Assembly: GCA_027186245.1 (NCBI GenBank)
Contig: CP114496.1
Coordinates: forward strand, 5,423,501 to 5,487,500
Direction of reading: 5' to 3'
Origin: Coriaria nepalensis
Taxonomy: Eukaryota; Streptophyta; Magnoliopsida; Cucurbitales; Coriariaceae
Length of the DNA stretch: 64,000 nucleotides
A program made the position numbers and the translations under genes. Below are positions 24,560 through 38,050 of the stretch, one piece after another. The stretch's first letter is position 1; every line of letters starts with the position of its first letter. Under the pieces are notes generated by a model, which saw only the letters and a program-made list of their open reading frames with translations, searched no databases and was not told where the DNA came from.

Positions 24560-25695
24560 GTTGAACGAATTCTATTTTCGCACTACAAACACAGGTTTTG
24601 GGCATAACTTGCACATGGCTATTGCAAGGAAACTGTGCATTAGTTTAATCTTAAAATCATTTGAATGAGTCATTTCAAATCAATAACATATTTCAAAGTA
24701 AGTTGAACGAATTCTATTTTCGCACTACAAACACAGGTTTTGGGCATAACTTGCAAATGATCAATGCAAGGAAAGTGTGCATTAGTTTAACCTTAAAATC
24801 ATTTGAATGAGTCATTTCAGGTCAATAACTTATTTCAAAGCAAGTTGAACGAATTCTATTTTCACACTACAAACACAGGATTTGGGCATACCTTGCAAAT
24901 GATCAATGCAACGAAAGTGTGCTTTAGTTTAGCCTTAAAATCATTTGAATGAGTCATTTTAAGTCAATAATATATTACAAAGCAAGTTCAACGAATTCTA
25001 TTTTCGCACTACAAACACAGGTTTTGGGCATAACTTGCACATGGCTATTGCAAGGAAACTGTGCATTAGTTTAATCTTAAAATCATTTGAATGAGTCATT
25101 TCAAGTCAATAACATATTTCAAAGTAAGTTGAACGAATTCTATTTTCGCACTACAAACACAGGTTTTGGGCATAACTTGCGAATGATCAATGCAAGGAAA
25201 GTGTGCATTAGTTTAACCTTAAAATCATTTGAATGAGTCATTTCAGGTCAATAACATATTTCATAGCATATTCAACGAATTCTATTTTCGCACTACAAAC
25301 ACAAGTTTTGGGCATAACTTGCACATGGCCAATGCAAGGAAACTGTGCATTAGTTTAATCTTAAAATCATTTGAATGAGTCATTTCAAGTCAATAACATA
25401 TTTCAAAGTAAGTTGAACGAATTCTATTTTCGCACTACAAACACAGGTTTTGGGCATAACTTGCACATGGCTATTGCAAGGAAACTGTGCATTAGTTTAA
25501 TCTTAAAATCATTTGAATGAGTCATTTCAAGTCAATAACATATTTCAAAGCAAGTTGAACGAATTCTATTTTCGCACTACAAACACAGGTTTTGAGCATA
25601 ACTTGCACATGGCTATTGCAAGGAAACTGTGCATTACTTTAATCTTAAAATCATTTGAATGAGTCATTTCAAGTCAATAACATATTTCAAAGCAA
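24560..25695. repeat. Eight-monomer duplication at offset 1,846 bp, right copy
   Basis: Same order and markers as 22714-23849, with private gttcaacg at 24986. One A monomer present after the left copy is missing before the gtcattaac monomer here. Confidence 0.9.
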
Positions 25696-26263
25696 GTTGA
25701 ACGAATTCTATTTTCGCACTACAAACACAGGTTTTGGGCATAACTTGCACATGGCTATTGCAAGGAAACTGTGCATTAGTTTAATCTTAAAATCATTTGA
25801 ATGAGTCATTTCAAGTCATTAACATATTTCAAAGCAAGTTGAACGAATTCTATTTTCGCACTACAAACACAGGTTTTGGGCATAACTTGCAAATGGTCAA
25901 TGCAAGGAAAGTGTGCATTAGTTTAGCCTTAAAATCATTTGATTGAGTCATTTCAAGTCAATAACATATTTGATAGCATATTCAACGAATTCTATTTTCG
26001 CACTACAAACACAGGTTTTGGGCATAACTGGCACATGGCTATTGCAAGGAAACTGTGCATTAGTTTAATCTTAAAATCATTTCAATGAGTCATTTCAAGT
26101 CAATAACATATTTCAAAGCAAGTTGAACGAATTCTATTTTCGCACTACAAACATAGGTTTTCGGCATAACTTGCACATGGCTATTGCAAGGAAACTGTGC
26201 ATTAGTTTAATCTTAAAATCATTTGAATGAGTCATTTCAAGTCAATAACATATTTCAAAGCAA

Positions 26264-26405
26264 GTTGAACGAATTCTATTTTCGCACTACAAACACAGGT
26301 TTTGGGCATAACTTGCAAATGATCAATGCAAGGAAAGTGTGCATTAGTTTAACCTTAAAATCATTTGAATGAGTCATTTCAGGTCAATAACATATTTCAT
26401 AGCAT
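26264..26405. repeat. Type B monomer, exemplar with catattc end
   Basis: Type B differs from A by the loop aatgatcaa (55-63), aaagtg (71-76), taacctt (88-93) and tcaggtc (116-122). In this form the 3' end reads ttcatagcat and runs into attcaacg, so the usual gttgaacg start of the next monomer is changed too. Other B copies end in the ordinary caaagcaag or in cgaagcaag. This exemplar opens a clean B-C-D-A run (26264-26831). Confidence 0.9.
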
Positions 26406-26547
26406 ATTCAACGAATTCTATTTTCGCACTACAAACACAAGTTTTGGGCATAACTTGCACATGGCCAATGCAAGGAAACTGTGCATTAGTTTAATCTTAA
26501 AATCATTTGAATGAGTCATTTCAAGTCAATAACATATTTCAAAGCAA
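26406..26547. repeat. Type C monomer, exemplar
   Basis: Type C carries caagttttggg at phases 33-43, the loop catggccaa at 55-63, aaactg at 71-76 and taatctt at 88-93. It usually follows a B monomer that ends in catattc, so it begins attcaacg. All eight 141-bp monomers of the window have this C-type attcaacg start. Confidence 0.9.
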
Positions 26548-29500
26548 GTTGAACGAATTCTATTTTCGCACTACAAACACAAATTTTGTGCATAACTTGC
26601 AAATGGTCAATGCAAGGAAAGTGTGCATTAGTTTAGCCTCAAAATCATTTGAATGAGTCATTTCAATTCAATAACATATTACAAAGCAAGTTGAACGAAT
26701 TCTATTTTCGCACTACAAACACAGGTTTTGGGCATAACTTGCACATGGCTATTGCAAGGAAACTGTGCATTACTTTAATCTTAAAATCATTTGAATGAGT
26801 CATTTCAAGTCAATAACATATTTCAAAGCAAGTTGAACGAATTCTATTTTCGCACTACAAACACAGGTTTTGGGCATAGCTTGCACAAGGCTATTGCAAG
26901 GAAACTGTGCATTACTTTAATCTTAAAATCATTTGAATGAGTCATTTCAAGTCAATAACATATTTCAAAGCCAGTTGAACGAATTCTATTTTCGCACTAC
27001 AAACACAGGTTTTGGGCATAACTTGCACATGGCTATTGCAAGGAAACTGTGCATTAGTTTAATCTTAAAATCATTTGAATGAGTCATTTCAAGTCAATAA
27101 CATATTTCAAAGCAAGTTGAACGAATTCTATTTTCGCACTACAAACACAGGTTTTGGGCATGACTTGCAAATGATCAATGCAAGGAAAGTGTGCATTAGT
27201 TTAACCTTAAAATCATTTGAATGAGTCATTTTAGGTCAATAACTTATTTCAAAGCAAGTTGAACGGATTCTATTTTCGCACTACAAACACAGGATTCGGG
27301 CATAACTTGCAAATGATCAATGCAACGAAAGTGTGCATTAGTTTAGCCTTAAAATCATTTGAATGAGTCATTTTAAGTCAATAACATATTACAAAGTAAG
27401 TTGAACGAATTCTATTTTCGCACTACAAACATAGGTTTTGGGCATAACTTGGACATGGCTATTGCAAGGAAACTGTGCATTAGTTTAATCTTAAAATCAT
27501 TTGAATGAGTCATTTCAAGTCAATAACATATTTCAAAGCAAGTTGAACGAATTCTATTTTCGCACTACAAACACAGGTTTTGGGCATAACTTGCAAATGA
27601 TCAATGCAAGGAAACTGTGCATTAGTTTAATCTTAAAATCATTTGAATGAGTCATTTCAAGTCAATAACATATTTCAAAGCAAGTTGAACGAATTCTATT
27701 TTCGCACTACAAACACAGGTTTTGGGCATAACTTGCACATGGCTATTGCAAGGAAACTGCGCATTAGTTTAATCTTAAAATCATTTGAATGAGTCATTTC
27801 AAGTCAATAACATATTTCAAAGTAAGTTGAACGAATTCTATTTTCGCACCACAAACACAGGTTTTGGGCATAACTTGCACATGGCTATTGCAAGGAAACT
27901 GTGCATTAGTTTAATCTTAAACTCATTTGAATGAGTCATTTCAAGTCAATAACATATTTCAAAGCAAGTTGAACGAATTCTATTTTCGCACTACAAACAC
28001 AGGTTTTGGGCATAACTTGCAAATGATCAATGAAAGGAAACTGTGCATTAGTTTAATCTTAAAATCATTTGAATGAGTCATTTCAAGTCAATAACATATT
28101 TCAAAGCAAGTTGAACGAATTCTATTTTCGCACTACAAACACAAGTTTTGTGCATAACTGGCAAATGGTCAATGCAAGGAAAGTGTGCATTAGTTTAGCC
28201 TTAAAATCATTTGATTGAGTCATTTCAAGTCAATAACATATTTCAACGGAAGTTGAACGAATTCTATTTTCGCACTACAAACATAGGTTTTGGGCATAAC
28301 TTGCACATGGCTATTGCAAGGAAACTGTGCATTAGTTTAATCTTAAAATCATTTGAATGAGTCATTTCAAGTCAATAACATATTTCAAAGCAAGTTGAAC
28401 GAATTCTATTTTCGCACTACAAACACAGGTTTTGGGCATAACTTGCACATGGCTATTGCAAGGAAACTGTGCATTAGTTTAATCTTAAAATCATTTGAAT
28501 GAGTCATTTCAAGTCAATAACATATTTCAAAGCAAGTTGAACGAATTCTATTTTCGCACTACAAACACAGGTTTTGGGCATAACTTGCAAATGATCAATG
28601 CAAGGAAACTGTGCATTAGTTTAATCTTAAAATCATTTGAATGAGTCATTTCAAGTCAATAACATATTTCAAAGCAAGTTGAACGAATTCTATTTTCGCA
28701 CCACAAACACAGGTTTTGGGCATAACTTGCACATGGCTATTGCAAGGAAACTGTGCATTAGTTTAATCTTAAAATCATTTGAATGAGTCATTTCAAGTCA
28801 ATAACATATTTCAAAGCAAGTTGAACGAATTCTATTTTCGCACTACAAACACAGGTTTTGGGCAAAACTTGCACATGGCTATTGCAAGGAAACTGTGCAT
28901 TAGTTTAATCTTAAAATCATTTGAATGAGTCATTTCAAGTCAATAACATATTTCAAAGTAAGTTGAACGAATTCTATTTTCGCACCACAAACACAGGTTT
29001 TGGGCATAACTTGCACATGGCTATTGCAAGGAAACTGTGCATTAGTTTAATCTTAAAATCATTTGAATGAGTCATTTCAAGTCAATAACATATTTCAAAG
29101 CAAGTTGAACGAATTCTATTTTCGCACTACAAACACAGGTTTTGGGCATAACTTGCACATGGCTATTGCAAGGAAACTGTGCATTAGTTTAATCTTAAAA
29201 TCATTTGAATGAGTCATTTCAAGTCAATAACATATTTCAAAGCAAGTTGAACGAATTCTATTTTCGCACTACAAACACAAATTTTGGGCATAACTTGCAA
29301 ATGATCAATGCAAGGAAACTGTGCATTAGTTTAATCTTAAAATCATTTGAATGAGTCATTTCAAGTCAATAACATATTTCAAAGCAAGTTGAACGAATTC
29401 TATTTTCGCACTACAAACACAGGTTTTGGGCATAACTTGCACATGGCTATTGCAAGGAAACTGTGCATTAGTTTAATCTTAAAATCATTTGAATGAGTCA

Positions 29501-29813
29501 TTTCAAGTCAATAACATATTTCAAAGTAAGTTGAACGAATTCTATTTTCGCACCACAAACACAGGTTTTGGGCATAACTTGCACATGGCTATTGCAAGGA
29601 AACTGTGCATTAGTTTAATCTTAAAATCATTTGAATGAGTCATTTCAAGTCAATAACATATTTCAAAGCAAGTTGAACGAATTCTATTTTCGCACTACAA
29701 ACACAGGTTTTGGGCATAACTTGCACATGGCTATTGCAAGGAAACTGTGCATTAGTTTAATCTTAAAATCATTTGAATGAGTCATTTCAAGTCAATAACA
29801 TATTTCAAAGCAA

Positions 29814-29955
29814 GTTGAACGAATTCTATTTTCGCACTACAAACACAGGTTTTGGGCATAACTTGCACATGGCTATTGCAAGGAAACTGTGCATTAGTTT
29901 AATCTTAAAATCATTTGAATGAGTCATTTCAAGTCAATAACATATTTCAAAGCAA
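29814..29955. repeat. Type A monomer, exemplar and phase reference
   Basis: This copy matches the array consensus and defines the phases used here. EcoRI GAATTC is at phases 8-13, CpGs at 7-8 and 20-21, ttttcgcac at 16-24, aggttttggg at 34-43, the CTTGCA/TGCAAG inverted repeat at 49-54 and 64-69, the loop catggctat at 55-63, aaactg at 71-76, taatctt at 88-93, and ATGAGTCAT at 106-114. It ends in tttcaaagcaa. Type A is the most frequent type and dominates 27.4-39.6 kb. Confidence 0.95.
29862..29882. repeat. Conserved 6-bp inverted repeat with variable loop
   Basis: Phases 49-69 of the type A exemplar read CTTGCA, a nine-base loop, then TGCAAG. The arms are perfect inverted repeats and are kept in types A, B, C, D and F while the loop changes by type: catggctat, aatgatcaa, catggccaa or aatggtcaa. 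Type E (tgcaacg) and the cataacctgc A subtype each alter one arm. Short dyads are reported from several centromeric satellites. A role here is conjecture. Confidence 0.6.
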
Positions 29956-32369
29956 GTTGAACGAATTCTATTTTCGCACTACAAACACAGGTTTTGGGCA
30001 TAACTTGCACATGGCTATTGCAAGGAAACTGTGCATTAGTTTAATCTTAAAATCATTTGAATGAGTCATTTCAAGTCAATAACATATTTCAAAGTAAGTT
30101 GAACGAATTCTATTTTCGCACCACAAACACAGGTTTTGGGCATAACTTGCACATGGCTATTGCAAGGAAACTGTGCATTAGTTTAATCTTAAAATCATTT
30201 GAATGAGTCATTTCAAGTCAATAACATATTTCAAAACAAGTTGAACGAATTCTATTTTCGCACTACAAACACAGGTTTTGGGCATAACTTGCACATGGCT
30301 ATTGCAAGGAAACTGTGCATTAGTTTAATCTTAAAATCATTTGAATGAGTCATTTCAAGTCAATAACATATTTCAAAGTAAGTTGAACGAATTCTATTTT
30401 CGCACCACAAACACAGGTTTTGGGCATAACTTGCACATGGCTATTGCAAGGAAACTGTGCATTAGTTTAATCTTAAAATCATTTGAATGAGTCATTTCAA
30501 GTCAATAACATATTTCAAAGCAAGTTGAACGAATTCTATTTTCGCACTACAAACACAGGTTTTGGGCATAACTTGCACATGGCTATTGCAAGGAAACTGT
30601 GCATTAGTTTAATCTTAAAATCATTTGAATGAGTCATTTCAAGTCAATAACATATTTCAAAGCAAGTTGAACGAATTCTATTTTCGCACTACAAACACAA
30701 ATTTTGTGCATAACTTGCAAATGGTCAATGCAAGGAAAGTGTGCATTAGTTTAGCCTTAAAATCATTTGACTGAGTCATTTCAAGTCAATAACATATTGC
30801 AAAGCAAGTTGAACGAATTCTATTTTCGCACTACAAACACAGGTTTTGGGCATAACTTGCACATGGCCATTGCAAGGAAACTGTGCATTAGTTTAATCTT
30901 AAAATCATTTGAATGAGTCTTTTCAAGTCAATAACATATTTCAAAGTAAGTTGAACGAATTCTATTTTCGCACCACAAACACAGGTTTTGGGCATAACTT
31001 GCACATGGCTATTGCAAGGAAACTGTGCATTAGTTTAATCTTAAAATCATTTGAATGAGTCATTTCAAGTCAATAACATATTTCAAAGTAAGTTGAACGA
31101 ATTCTATTTTCGCACCACAAACACATGTTTTGGGCATAACTTGCACATGGCTATTGCAAGGAAACTGTGCATTAGTTTAATCTTAAAATCATTTGAATGA
31201 GTCATTTCAAGTCAATAACATATTTCAAAGCAAGTTGAACGAATTCTATTTTCGCACTACAAACACAGGTTTTGGGCATAACTTGCACATGGCTATTGCA
31301 AGGAAACTGTGCATTAGTTTAATCTTAAAATCATTTGAATGAGTTATTTCAAGTCAATAACATATTTCAAAGTAAGTTGAACGAATTCTATGTTCGCACC
31401 ACAAACACAGGTTTTGGGCATAACTTGCACATGGCTATTGCAAGGAAACTGTGCATTAGTTTAATCTTAAAATCATTTGAATGAGTCATTTCAAGTCAAT
31501 AACATATTTCAAAGCAAGTTGAACGAATTCTATTTTCGCACTACAAACACAGGTTTTGGGCATAACTTGCACATGGCTATTGCAAGGAAACTGTGCATTA
31601 GTTTAATCTTAAAATCATTTGAATGAGTCATTTCAAGTCAATAACATATTTCAAAGCAAGTTGAACGAATTCTATTTTCGCACTACAAACACAAATTTTG
31701 GGCATAACTTGCAAATGATCAATGCAAGGAAACTGTGCATTAGTTTAATCTTAAAATCATTTGAATGAGTCATTTCAAGTCAATAACATATTTCAAAGCA
31801 AGTTGAACGAATTCTATTTTCGCACTACAAACACAGGTTTTGGGCATAACTTGCACATGGCTATTGTAAGGAAACTGTGCATTAGTTTAATCTTAAAATC
31901 ATTTGAATGAGTCATTTCAAGTCAATAACATATTTCAAAGTAAGTTGAACGAATTCTATTTTCGCACCACAAACACAGGTTTTGGGCATAACTTGCACAT
32001 GGCTATTGCAAGGAAACTGTGCATTAGTTTTATCTTAAAATCATTTGAATGAGTCATTTCAAGTCAATAACATATTTCAAAGCAAGTTGAACGAATTCTA
32101 TTTTCGCACTACAAACACAGGTTTTCGGCATAACTTGCACATGGCTATTGCAAGGAAACTGTGCATTAGTTTAATCTTAAAATCATTTGAATGAGTCATT
32201 TCAAGTCAATAACATATTTCAAAGCAAGTTGAACGAATTCTATTTTCGCACTATAAACACAAATTTTGGGCATAACCTGCAAATGATCAATGCAAGGAAA
32301 CTGTGCATTAGTTTAATCTTAAAATCATTTGAATGAGTCATTTCAAGTCAATAACATATTTCAAAGCAA

Positions 32370-32794
32370 GTTGAACGAATTCTATTTTCGCACTACAAAC
32401 ATAGGTTTTGGGCATAACTTGCAAATGATCAATGCAAGGAAAGTGTGCATTAGTTTAACCTTAAAATCATTTGAATGAGTCATTTCAGGTCAATAACATA
32501 TTTCATAGCATATTCAACGAATTCTATTTCGCACTACAAACACAAGTTTTGGGCATAACTTGCACATGGCCAATGCAAGGAAACTGTGCATTAGTTTAAT
32601 CTTAAAATCATTTGATAGAGTCATTTCAAGTCAATAACATATTTCAAAGCAAGTTGAACGAATTCTATTTTTGCACTACAAACACAAGTTTTGTGCATAA
32701 CTTGCAAATGATCAATGCAAGGAAACTGTGCATTAGTTTAATCTTAAAATCATTTGAATGAGTCATTTCAAGTCAATAACATATTTCAAAGCAA
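32370..32794. repeat. B-C-D island 1 in the type A core
   Basis: B (cataggtt, catattc), C (141 bp, gatagag) and a D/A mosaic (tttttgcac, gtgc, B loop, aaactg). Surrounded by A and F monomers. Confidence 0.85.
32512..32652. repeat. 141-bp C monomer (single T deletion)
   Basis: ctatttcgcac in place of ctattttcgcac, a one-base loss in the T run at phases 16-19. A separate event from lineage 1. Confidence 0.92.
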
Positions 32795-35776
32795 GTTGAA
32801 CGAATTCTATTTTCGCACTACAAACACAGGTTTTGGGCATAACTTGCACATGGCTATTGCAAGGAAACTGTGCATTAGTTTAATCTTAAAATCATTTGAA
32901 TGAGTCATTTCAAGTCAATAACATATTTCAAAGTAAGTTGAACGAATTCTATTTTCGCACCACAAACACAGGTTTTGGGCATAACTTGCACATGGCTATT
33001 GCAAGGAAACTGTGCATTAGTTTAATCTTAAAATCATTTGAATGAGTCATTTCAAGTCAATAACATATTTCAAAGCAAGTTGAACGAATTCTATTTTCGC
33101 ACTACAAACACAGGTTTTGGGCATAACTTGCACATGGCTATTGCAAGGAAACTGTGCATTAGTTTAATCTTAAAATCATTTGAATGAGTCATTTCAAGTC
33201 AATAACATATTTCAAAGTAAGTTGAACGAATTCTATTTTCGCACCACAAACACAGGTTTTGGGCATAACTTGCACATGGCTATTGCAAGGAAACTGTGCA
33301 TTAGTTTAATCTTAAAATCATTTGAATGAGTCATTTCAAGTCAATAACATATTTCAAAGTAAGTTGAACGAATTCTATTTTCGCACCACAAACACAGGTT
33401 TTGGGCATAACTTGCACATGGCTATTGCAAGGAAACTGTGCATTAGTTTAATCTTAAAATCATTTGAATGAGTCATTTCAAGTCAATAACATATTTCAAA
33501 GCAAGTTGAACGAATTCTATTTTCGCACTACAAACACAGGTTTTGGGCATAACTTGCACATGGCTATTGCAAGGAAACTGTGCATTAGTTTAATCTTAAA
33601 ATCATTTGAATGAGTCATTTCAAGTCAATAACATATTTCAAAGTAAGTTGAACGAATTCTATTTTCGCACCACAAACACAGGTTTTGGGCATAACTTGCA
33701 CATGGCTATTGCAAGGAAACTGTGCATTAGTTTAATCTTAAAATCATTTGAATGAGTCATTTCAAGTCAATAACATATTTCAAAGCAAGTTGAACGAATT
33801 CTATTTTCGCACTACAAACACAGGTTTTGGGCATAACTTGCACATGGCTATTGCAAGGAAACTGTGCATTAGTTTAATCTTAAAATCATTTGAATGAGTC
33901 ATTTCAAGTCAATAACATATTTCAAAGCAAGTTGAACGAATTCTATTTTCGCACTACAAACACAGGTTTTGGGCATAACTTGCACATGGCTATTGCAAGG
34001 AAACTGTGCATTAGTTTAATCTTAAAATCATTTGAATGAGTCATTTCAAGTCAATAACATATTTCAAAGCAAGTTGAACGAAATCTATTTTCGCACTACA
34101 AACACAAATTTTGGGCATAACTTGCAAATGATCAATGCAAGGAAACTGTGCATTAGTTTAATCTTAAAATCATTTGAATGAGTCATTTCAAGTCAATAAC
34201 ATATTTCAAAGCAAGTTGAACGAATTCTATTTTCGCACTACAAACACAGGTTTTGGGCATAACTTGCACATGGCTATTGCAAGGAAACTGTGCATTAGTT
34301 TAATCTTAAAATCATTTGAATGAGTCATTTCAAGTCAATAACATATTTCAAAGTAAGTTGAACGAATTCTATTTTCGCACCACAAACACAGGTTTTGGGC
34401 ATAACTTGCACATGGCTATTGCAAGGAAACTGTGCATTAGTTTAATCTTAAAATCATTTGAATGAGTCATTTCAAGTCAATAACATATTTCAAAGTAAGT
34501 TGAACGAATTCTATTTTCGCACCACAAACACAGGTTTTGGGCATAACTCGCACATGGCTATTGCAAGGAAACTGTGCATTAGTTTAATCTTAAAATCATT
34601 TGAATGAGTCATTTCAAGTCAATAACATATTTCAAAGCAAGTTGAACGAATTCTATTTTCGCACTACAAACACAGGTTTTGGGCATAACTTGCACATGGC
34701 TATTGCAAGGAAACTGTGCATTAGTTTAATCTTAAAATCATTTGAATGAGTCATTTCAAGTCAATAACATATTTCAAAGTAAGTTGAACGAATTCTATTT
34801 TCGCACCACAAACACAGGTTTTGGGCATAACTTGCACATGGCTATTGCAAGGAAACTGTGCATTAGTTTAATCTTAAAATCATTTGAATGAGTCATTTCA
34901 AGTCAATAACATATTTCAAAGCAAGTTGAACGAATTCTATTTTCGCACTACAAACACAGGTTTTGGGCATAACTTGCACATGCCTATTGCAAGGAAACTG
35001 TGCATTAGTTTAATCTTAAAATCATTTGAATGAGTCATTTCAAGGCAATAACATATTTCAAAGCAAGTTGAACGAATTCTATTTTCGCACTACAAACACA
35101 AATTTTGGGCATAACTTGCAAATGATCAATGCAAGGAAACTGTGCGTTAGTTTAATCTTAAAATCATTTGAATGAGTCATTTCAAGTCAATAACATATTT
35201 CAAAGCAAGTTGAACGAATTCTATTTTCGCACTACAAACACAGGTTTTGGGCATAACTTGCACATGGCTATTGCAAGGAAACTGTGCATTAGTTTAATCT
35301 TAAAATCATTTGAATGAGTCATTTCAAGTCAATAACATATTTCAAAGTAAGTTGAACGAATTCTATTTTCGCACCACAAACACAGGTTTTGGGCATAACT
35401 TGCACATGGCTATTGCAAGGAAACTGTGCATTAGTTTAATCTTAAAATCATTTGAATGAGTCATTTCAAGTCAATAACATATTTCAAAGCAAGTTGAACG
35501 AATTCTATTTTCGCACTACAAACACAGGTTTTGGGCATAACTTGCACATGGCTATTGCAAGGAAACTGTGCATTAGTTTAATCTTAAAATCATTTGAATG
35601 AGTCATTTCAAGTCAATAACATATTTCAAAGCAAGTTGAACGAATTCTATTTTCGCACTACAAACACAAATTTTGGGCATAACTTGCAAATGATCAATGC
35701 AAGGAAACTGTGCATTAGTTTAATCTTAAAATCATTTGAATGAGTCATTTCAAGTCAATAACATATTTCAAAGCAA

Positions 35777-36203
35777 GTTGAACGAATTCTATTTTCGCAC
35801 TACAAACACAGGTTTTGGGCATAACTTGCAAATGATCAATGCAACGAAAGTGTGCATTAGTTTAACCTTAAAATCATTTGAATGGGTCATTTCAGGTCAA
35901 TAACATATTTCATAGCATATTCAACGAATTCTATTTTCGCACTAGAAACACAAGTTTTGGGCATAACTTGCACATGGCCAATGCAAGGAAACTGTGCATT
36001 AGTTTAATCTTAAAATCATTTGATAGAGTCATTTCAAGTTTAATAACATATTTCAAAGCAAGTTGAACGAATTCTATTTTCGCACTACAAACACAAGTTT
36101 TGTGCATAACTTGCAAATGGTCAATGCAAGGAAAGTGTGCATTAGTTTAGCCTTAAAATCATTTGATTGAGTCATTTCAAGTCAATAACATATTTCAAAG
36201 CAA
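35777..36203. repeat. B-C-D island 2 in the type A core
   Basis: B (tgcaacg, gaatgggtc), C (143 bp, gatagag) and D (gattgag). The small open frames that cross this stretch are satellite by-products. Confidence 0.85.
35919..36061. repeat. 143-bp C monomer
   Basis: caagtttaataac in place of caagtcaataac: one inserted base plus a substitution near phase 122. This is the same place that is deleted in lineage 3. Confidence 0.92.
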
Positions 36204-36913
36204 GTTGAACGAATTCTATTTTCGCACTACAAACACAGGTTTTGGGCATAACTTGCATATGGCTATTGCAAGGAAACTGTGCATTAGTTTAATCTTAAAA
36301 TCATTTGAATGAGTCATTTCAAGTCAATAACATATTTCAAAGTAAGTTGAACGAATTCTATTTTCGCACCACAAACACAGGTTTTGGGCATAACTTGCAC
36401 ATGGCTATTGCAAGGAAAGTGTGCATTAGTTTAATCTTAAAATCATTTGAATGAGTCATTTCAAGTCAATAACATATTTCAAAGCAAGTTGAACGAATTC
36501 TATTTTCGCACTACAAACACAGGTTTTGGGCATAACTTGCACATGGCTATTTCAAGGAAACTGTGCATTAGTTTAATCTTAAAATCATTTGAATGAGTCA
36601 TTTCAAGTCAATAACATATTTCAAAGTAAGTTGAACGAATTCTATTTTCGCACCACAAACACAGGTTTTGGGCATAACTTGCACATGGCTATTGCAAGGA
36701 AACTGTGCATTAGTTTAATCTTAAAATCATTTGAATGAGTCATTTCAAGTCAATAACATATTTCAAAGCAAGTTGAACGAATTCTATTTTCGCACTACAA
36801 ACACAGGTTTTGGGCATAACTTGCACATGGCTATTGCAAGGAAACTGTGCATTAGTTTAATCTTAAAATCATTTGAATGAGTCATTTCAAGTCAATAACA
36901 TATTTCAAAGCAA

Positions 36914-37055
36914 GTTGAACGAATTCTATTTTCGCACTACAAACACAAATTTTGGGCATAACTTGCAAATGATCAATGCAAGGAAACTGTGCATTAGTTT
37001 AATCTTAAAATCATTTGAATGAGTCATTTCAAGTCAATAACATATTTCAAAGCAA
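36914..37055. repeat. Type F monomer, D/B/A mosaic, exemplar
   Basis: F has a D-like 5' part (caaattttg) but with gggc, a B loop (aatgatcaa), and an A 3' half (aaactg, taatctt, tcaagtc). It looks like a product of exchange between types within one monomer. Ten copies start at 29246, 31660, 32228, 34073, 35067, 35635, 36914, 38619, 38903 and 41316, all within 12.2 kb. Related mosaics with aggttttggg, the B loop and an A 3' half occur nearby, for example at 27,542 and 28,536. Confidence 0.85.
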
Positions 37056-37907
37056 GTTGAACGAATTCTATTTTCGCACTACAAACACAGGTTTTGGGCA
37101 TAACTTGCACATGGCTATTGCAAGGAAACTGTGCATTAGTTTAATCTTAAAATCATTTGAATGAGTCATTTCAAGTCAATAACATATTTCAAAGTAAGTT
37201 GAACGAATTCTATTTTCGCACCACAAACACAGGTTTTGGGCATAACTTGCACATGGCTATTGCAAGGAAACTGTGCATTAGTTTAATCTTAAAATCATTT
37301 GAATGAGTCATTTCAAGTCAATAACATATTTCAAAGTAAGTTGAACGAATTCTATTTTCGCACCACAAACACAGGTTTTGGGCATAACTTGCACATGGCT
37401 ATAGCAAGGAAACTGTGCATTAGTTTAATCTTAAAATCATTTGAATGAGTCATTTCAAGTCAATAACATATTTCAAAGCAAGTTGAACGAATTCTATTTT
37501 CGCACTACAAACACAGGTTTTGGGCATAACTTGCACATGGCTATTGCAAGGAAACTGTGCATTAGTTTAATCTTAAAATCATTTGAATGAGTCATTTCAA
37601 GTCAATAACATATTTCAAAGCAAGTTGAACGAATTCTATTTTCGCACTACAAACACAGGTTTTGGGCATAACTTGCACATGGCTATTGCAAGGAAACTGT
37701 GCATTAGTTTAATCTTAAAATCATTTGAATGAGTCATTTCAAGTCAATAACATATTTCAAAGCAAGTTGAACGAATTCTATTTTCGCACTACAAACACAG
37801 GTTTTGGGCATAACTTGCACATGGCTATTGCAAGGAAACTGTGCATTAGTTTAATCTTAAAATCATTTGAATGAGTCATTTCACGTCAATAACATATTTC
37901 AAAGCAA

Positions 37908-38050
37908 GTTGAACGAATTCTATTTTCGCACTACAAACACAGGTTTTGGGCATAACTTGCAAATGATCAATGCAAGGAAACTCTGCATTAGTTTAACCTT
38001 AAAATCATTTTGAATGAGTCATTTCAGGTCAATAACATATTTCATAGCAT
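37908..38050. repeat. 143-bp B monomer
   Basis: One extra T in the cattttgaatgag stretch (phases 101-103). Confidence 0.92.

Larger units (their letters stand above)
26264..26831. repeat. B-C-D-A run
   Basis: Four successive monomers in the recurrent order. Private changes in the D monomer are tagcctc and caattcaat. The A monomer has actttaatc. Confidence 0.85.
17604..27399. repeat. Block 6: long overlapping duplications
   Basis: There are 69 monomers, mostly A with interspersed B, C, D and E. Rare markers repeat at fixed distances. They include aaggaagttcaacg, gaaggaattc, gaaagaattc, caaatcaataac, gtcattaac, ttttgagcat and ttgcgaatg. They define three nested or adjacent duplications (offsets 2,839, 3,407 and 1,846 bp) listed separately. 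The block closes with a clean B-C-D-A run at 26264-26831 and an E-like monomer near 27.3 kb. Confidence 0.9.

Noticed and set aside
29831..29847. CENP-B box at ttttcgcactacaaaca
   Set aside because: The TTCG and the central A of the known CENP-B box are present, but the essential CGGG half is replaced by aaca. It is not a functional match to the described box.
35878..36066. Open frame of 62 codons on the plus strand
   Set aside because: It lies wholly inside B-C satellite monomers. It exists because gaatgag has become gaatggg and a 143-bp monomer shifts the frame. It has no ribosome-site, promoter or conserved-domain support, and the same stretch in other copies is closed.
35931..36116. Open frame of 61 codons on the minus strand
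   Set aside because: It is the antisense of the same satellite monomers, overlapping the plus-strand frame. Chance product of local substitutions.
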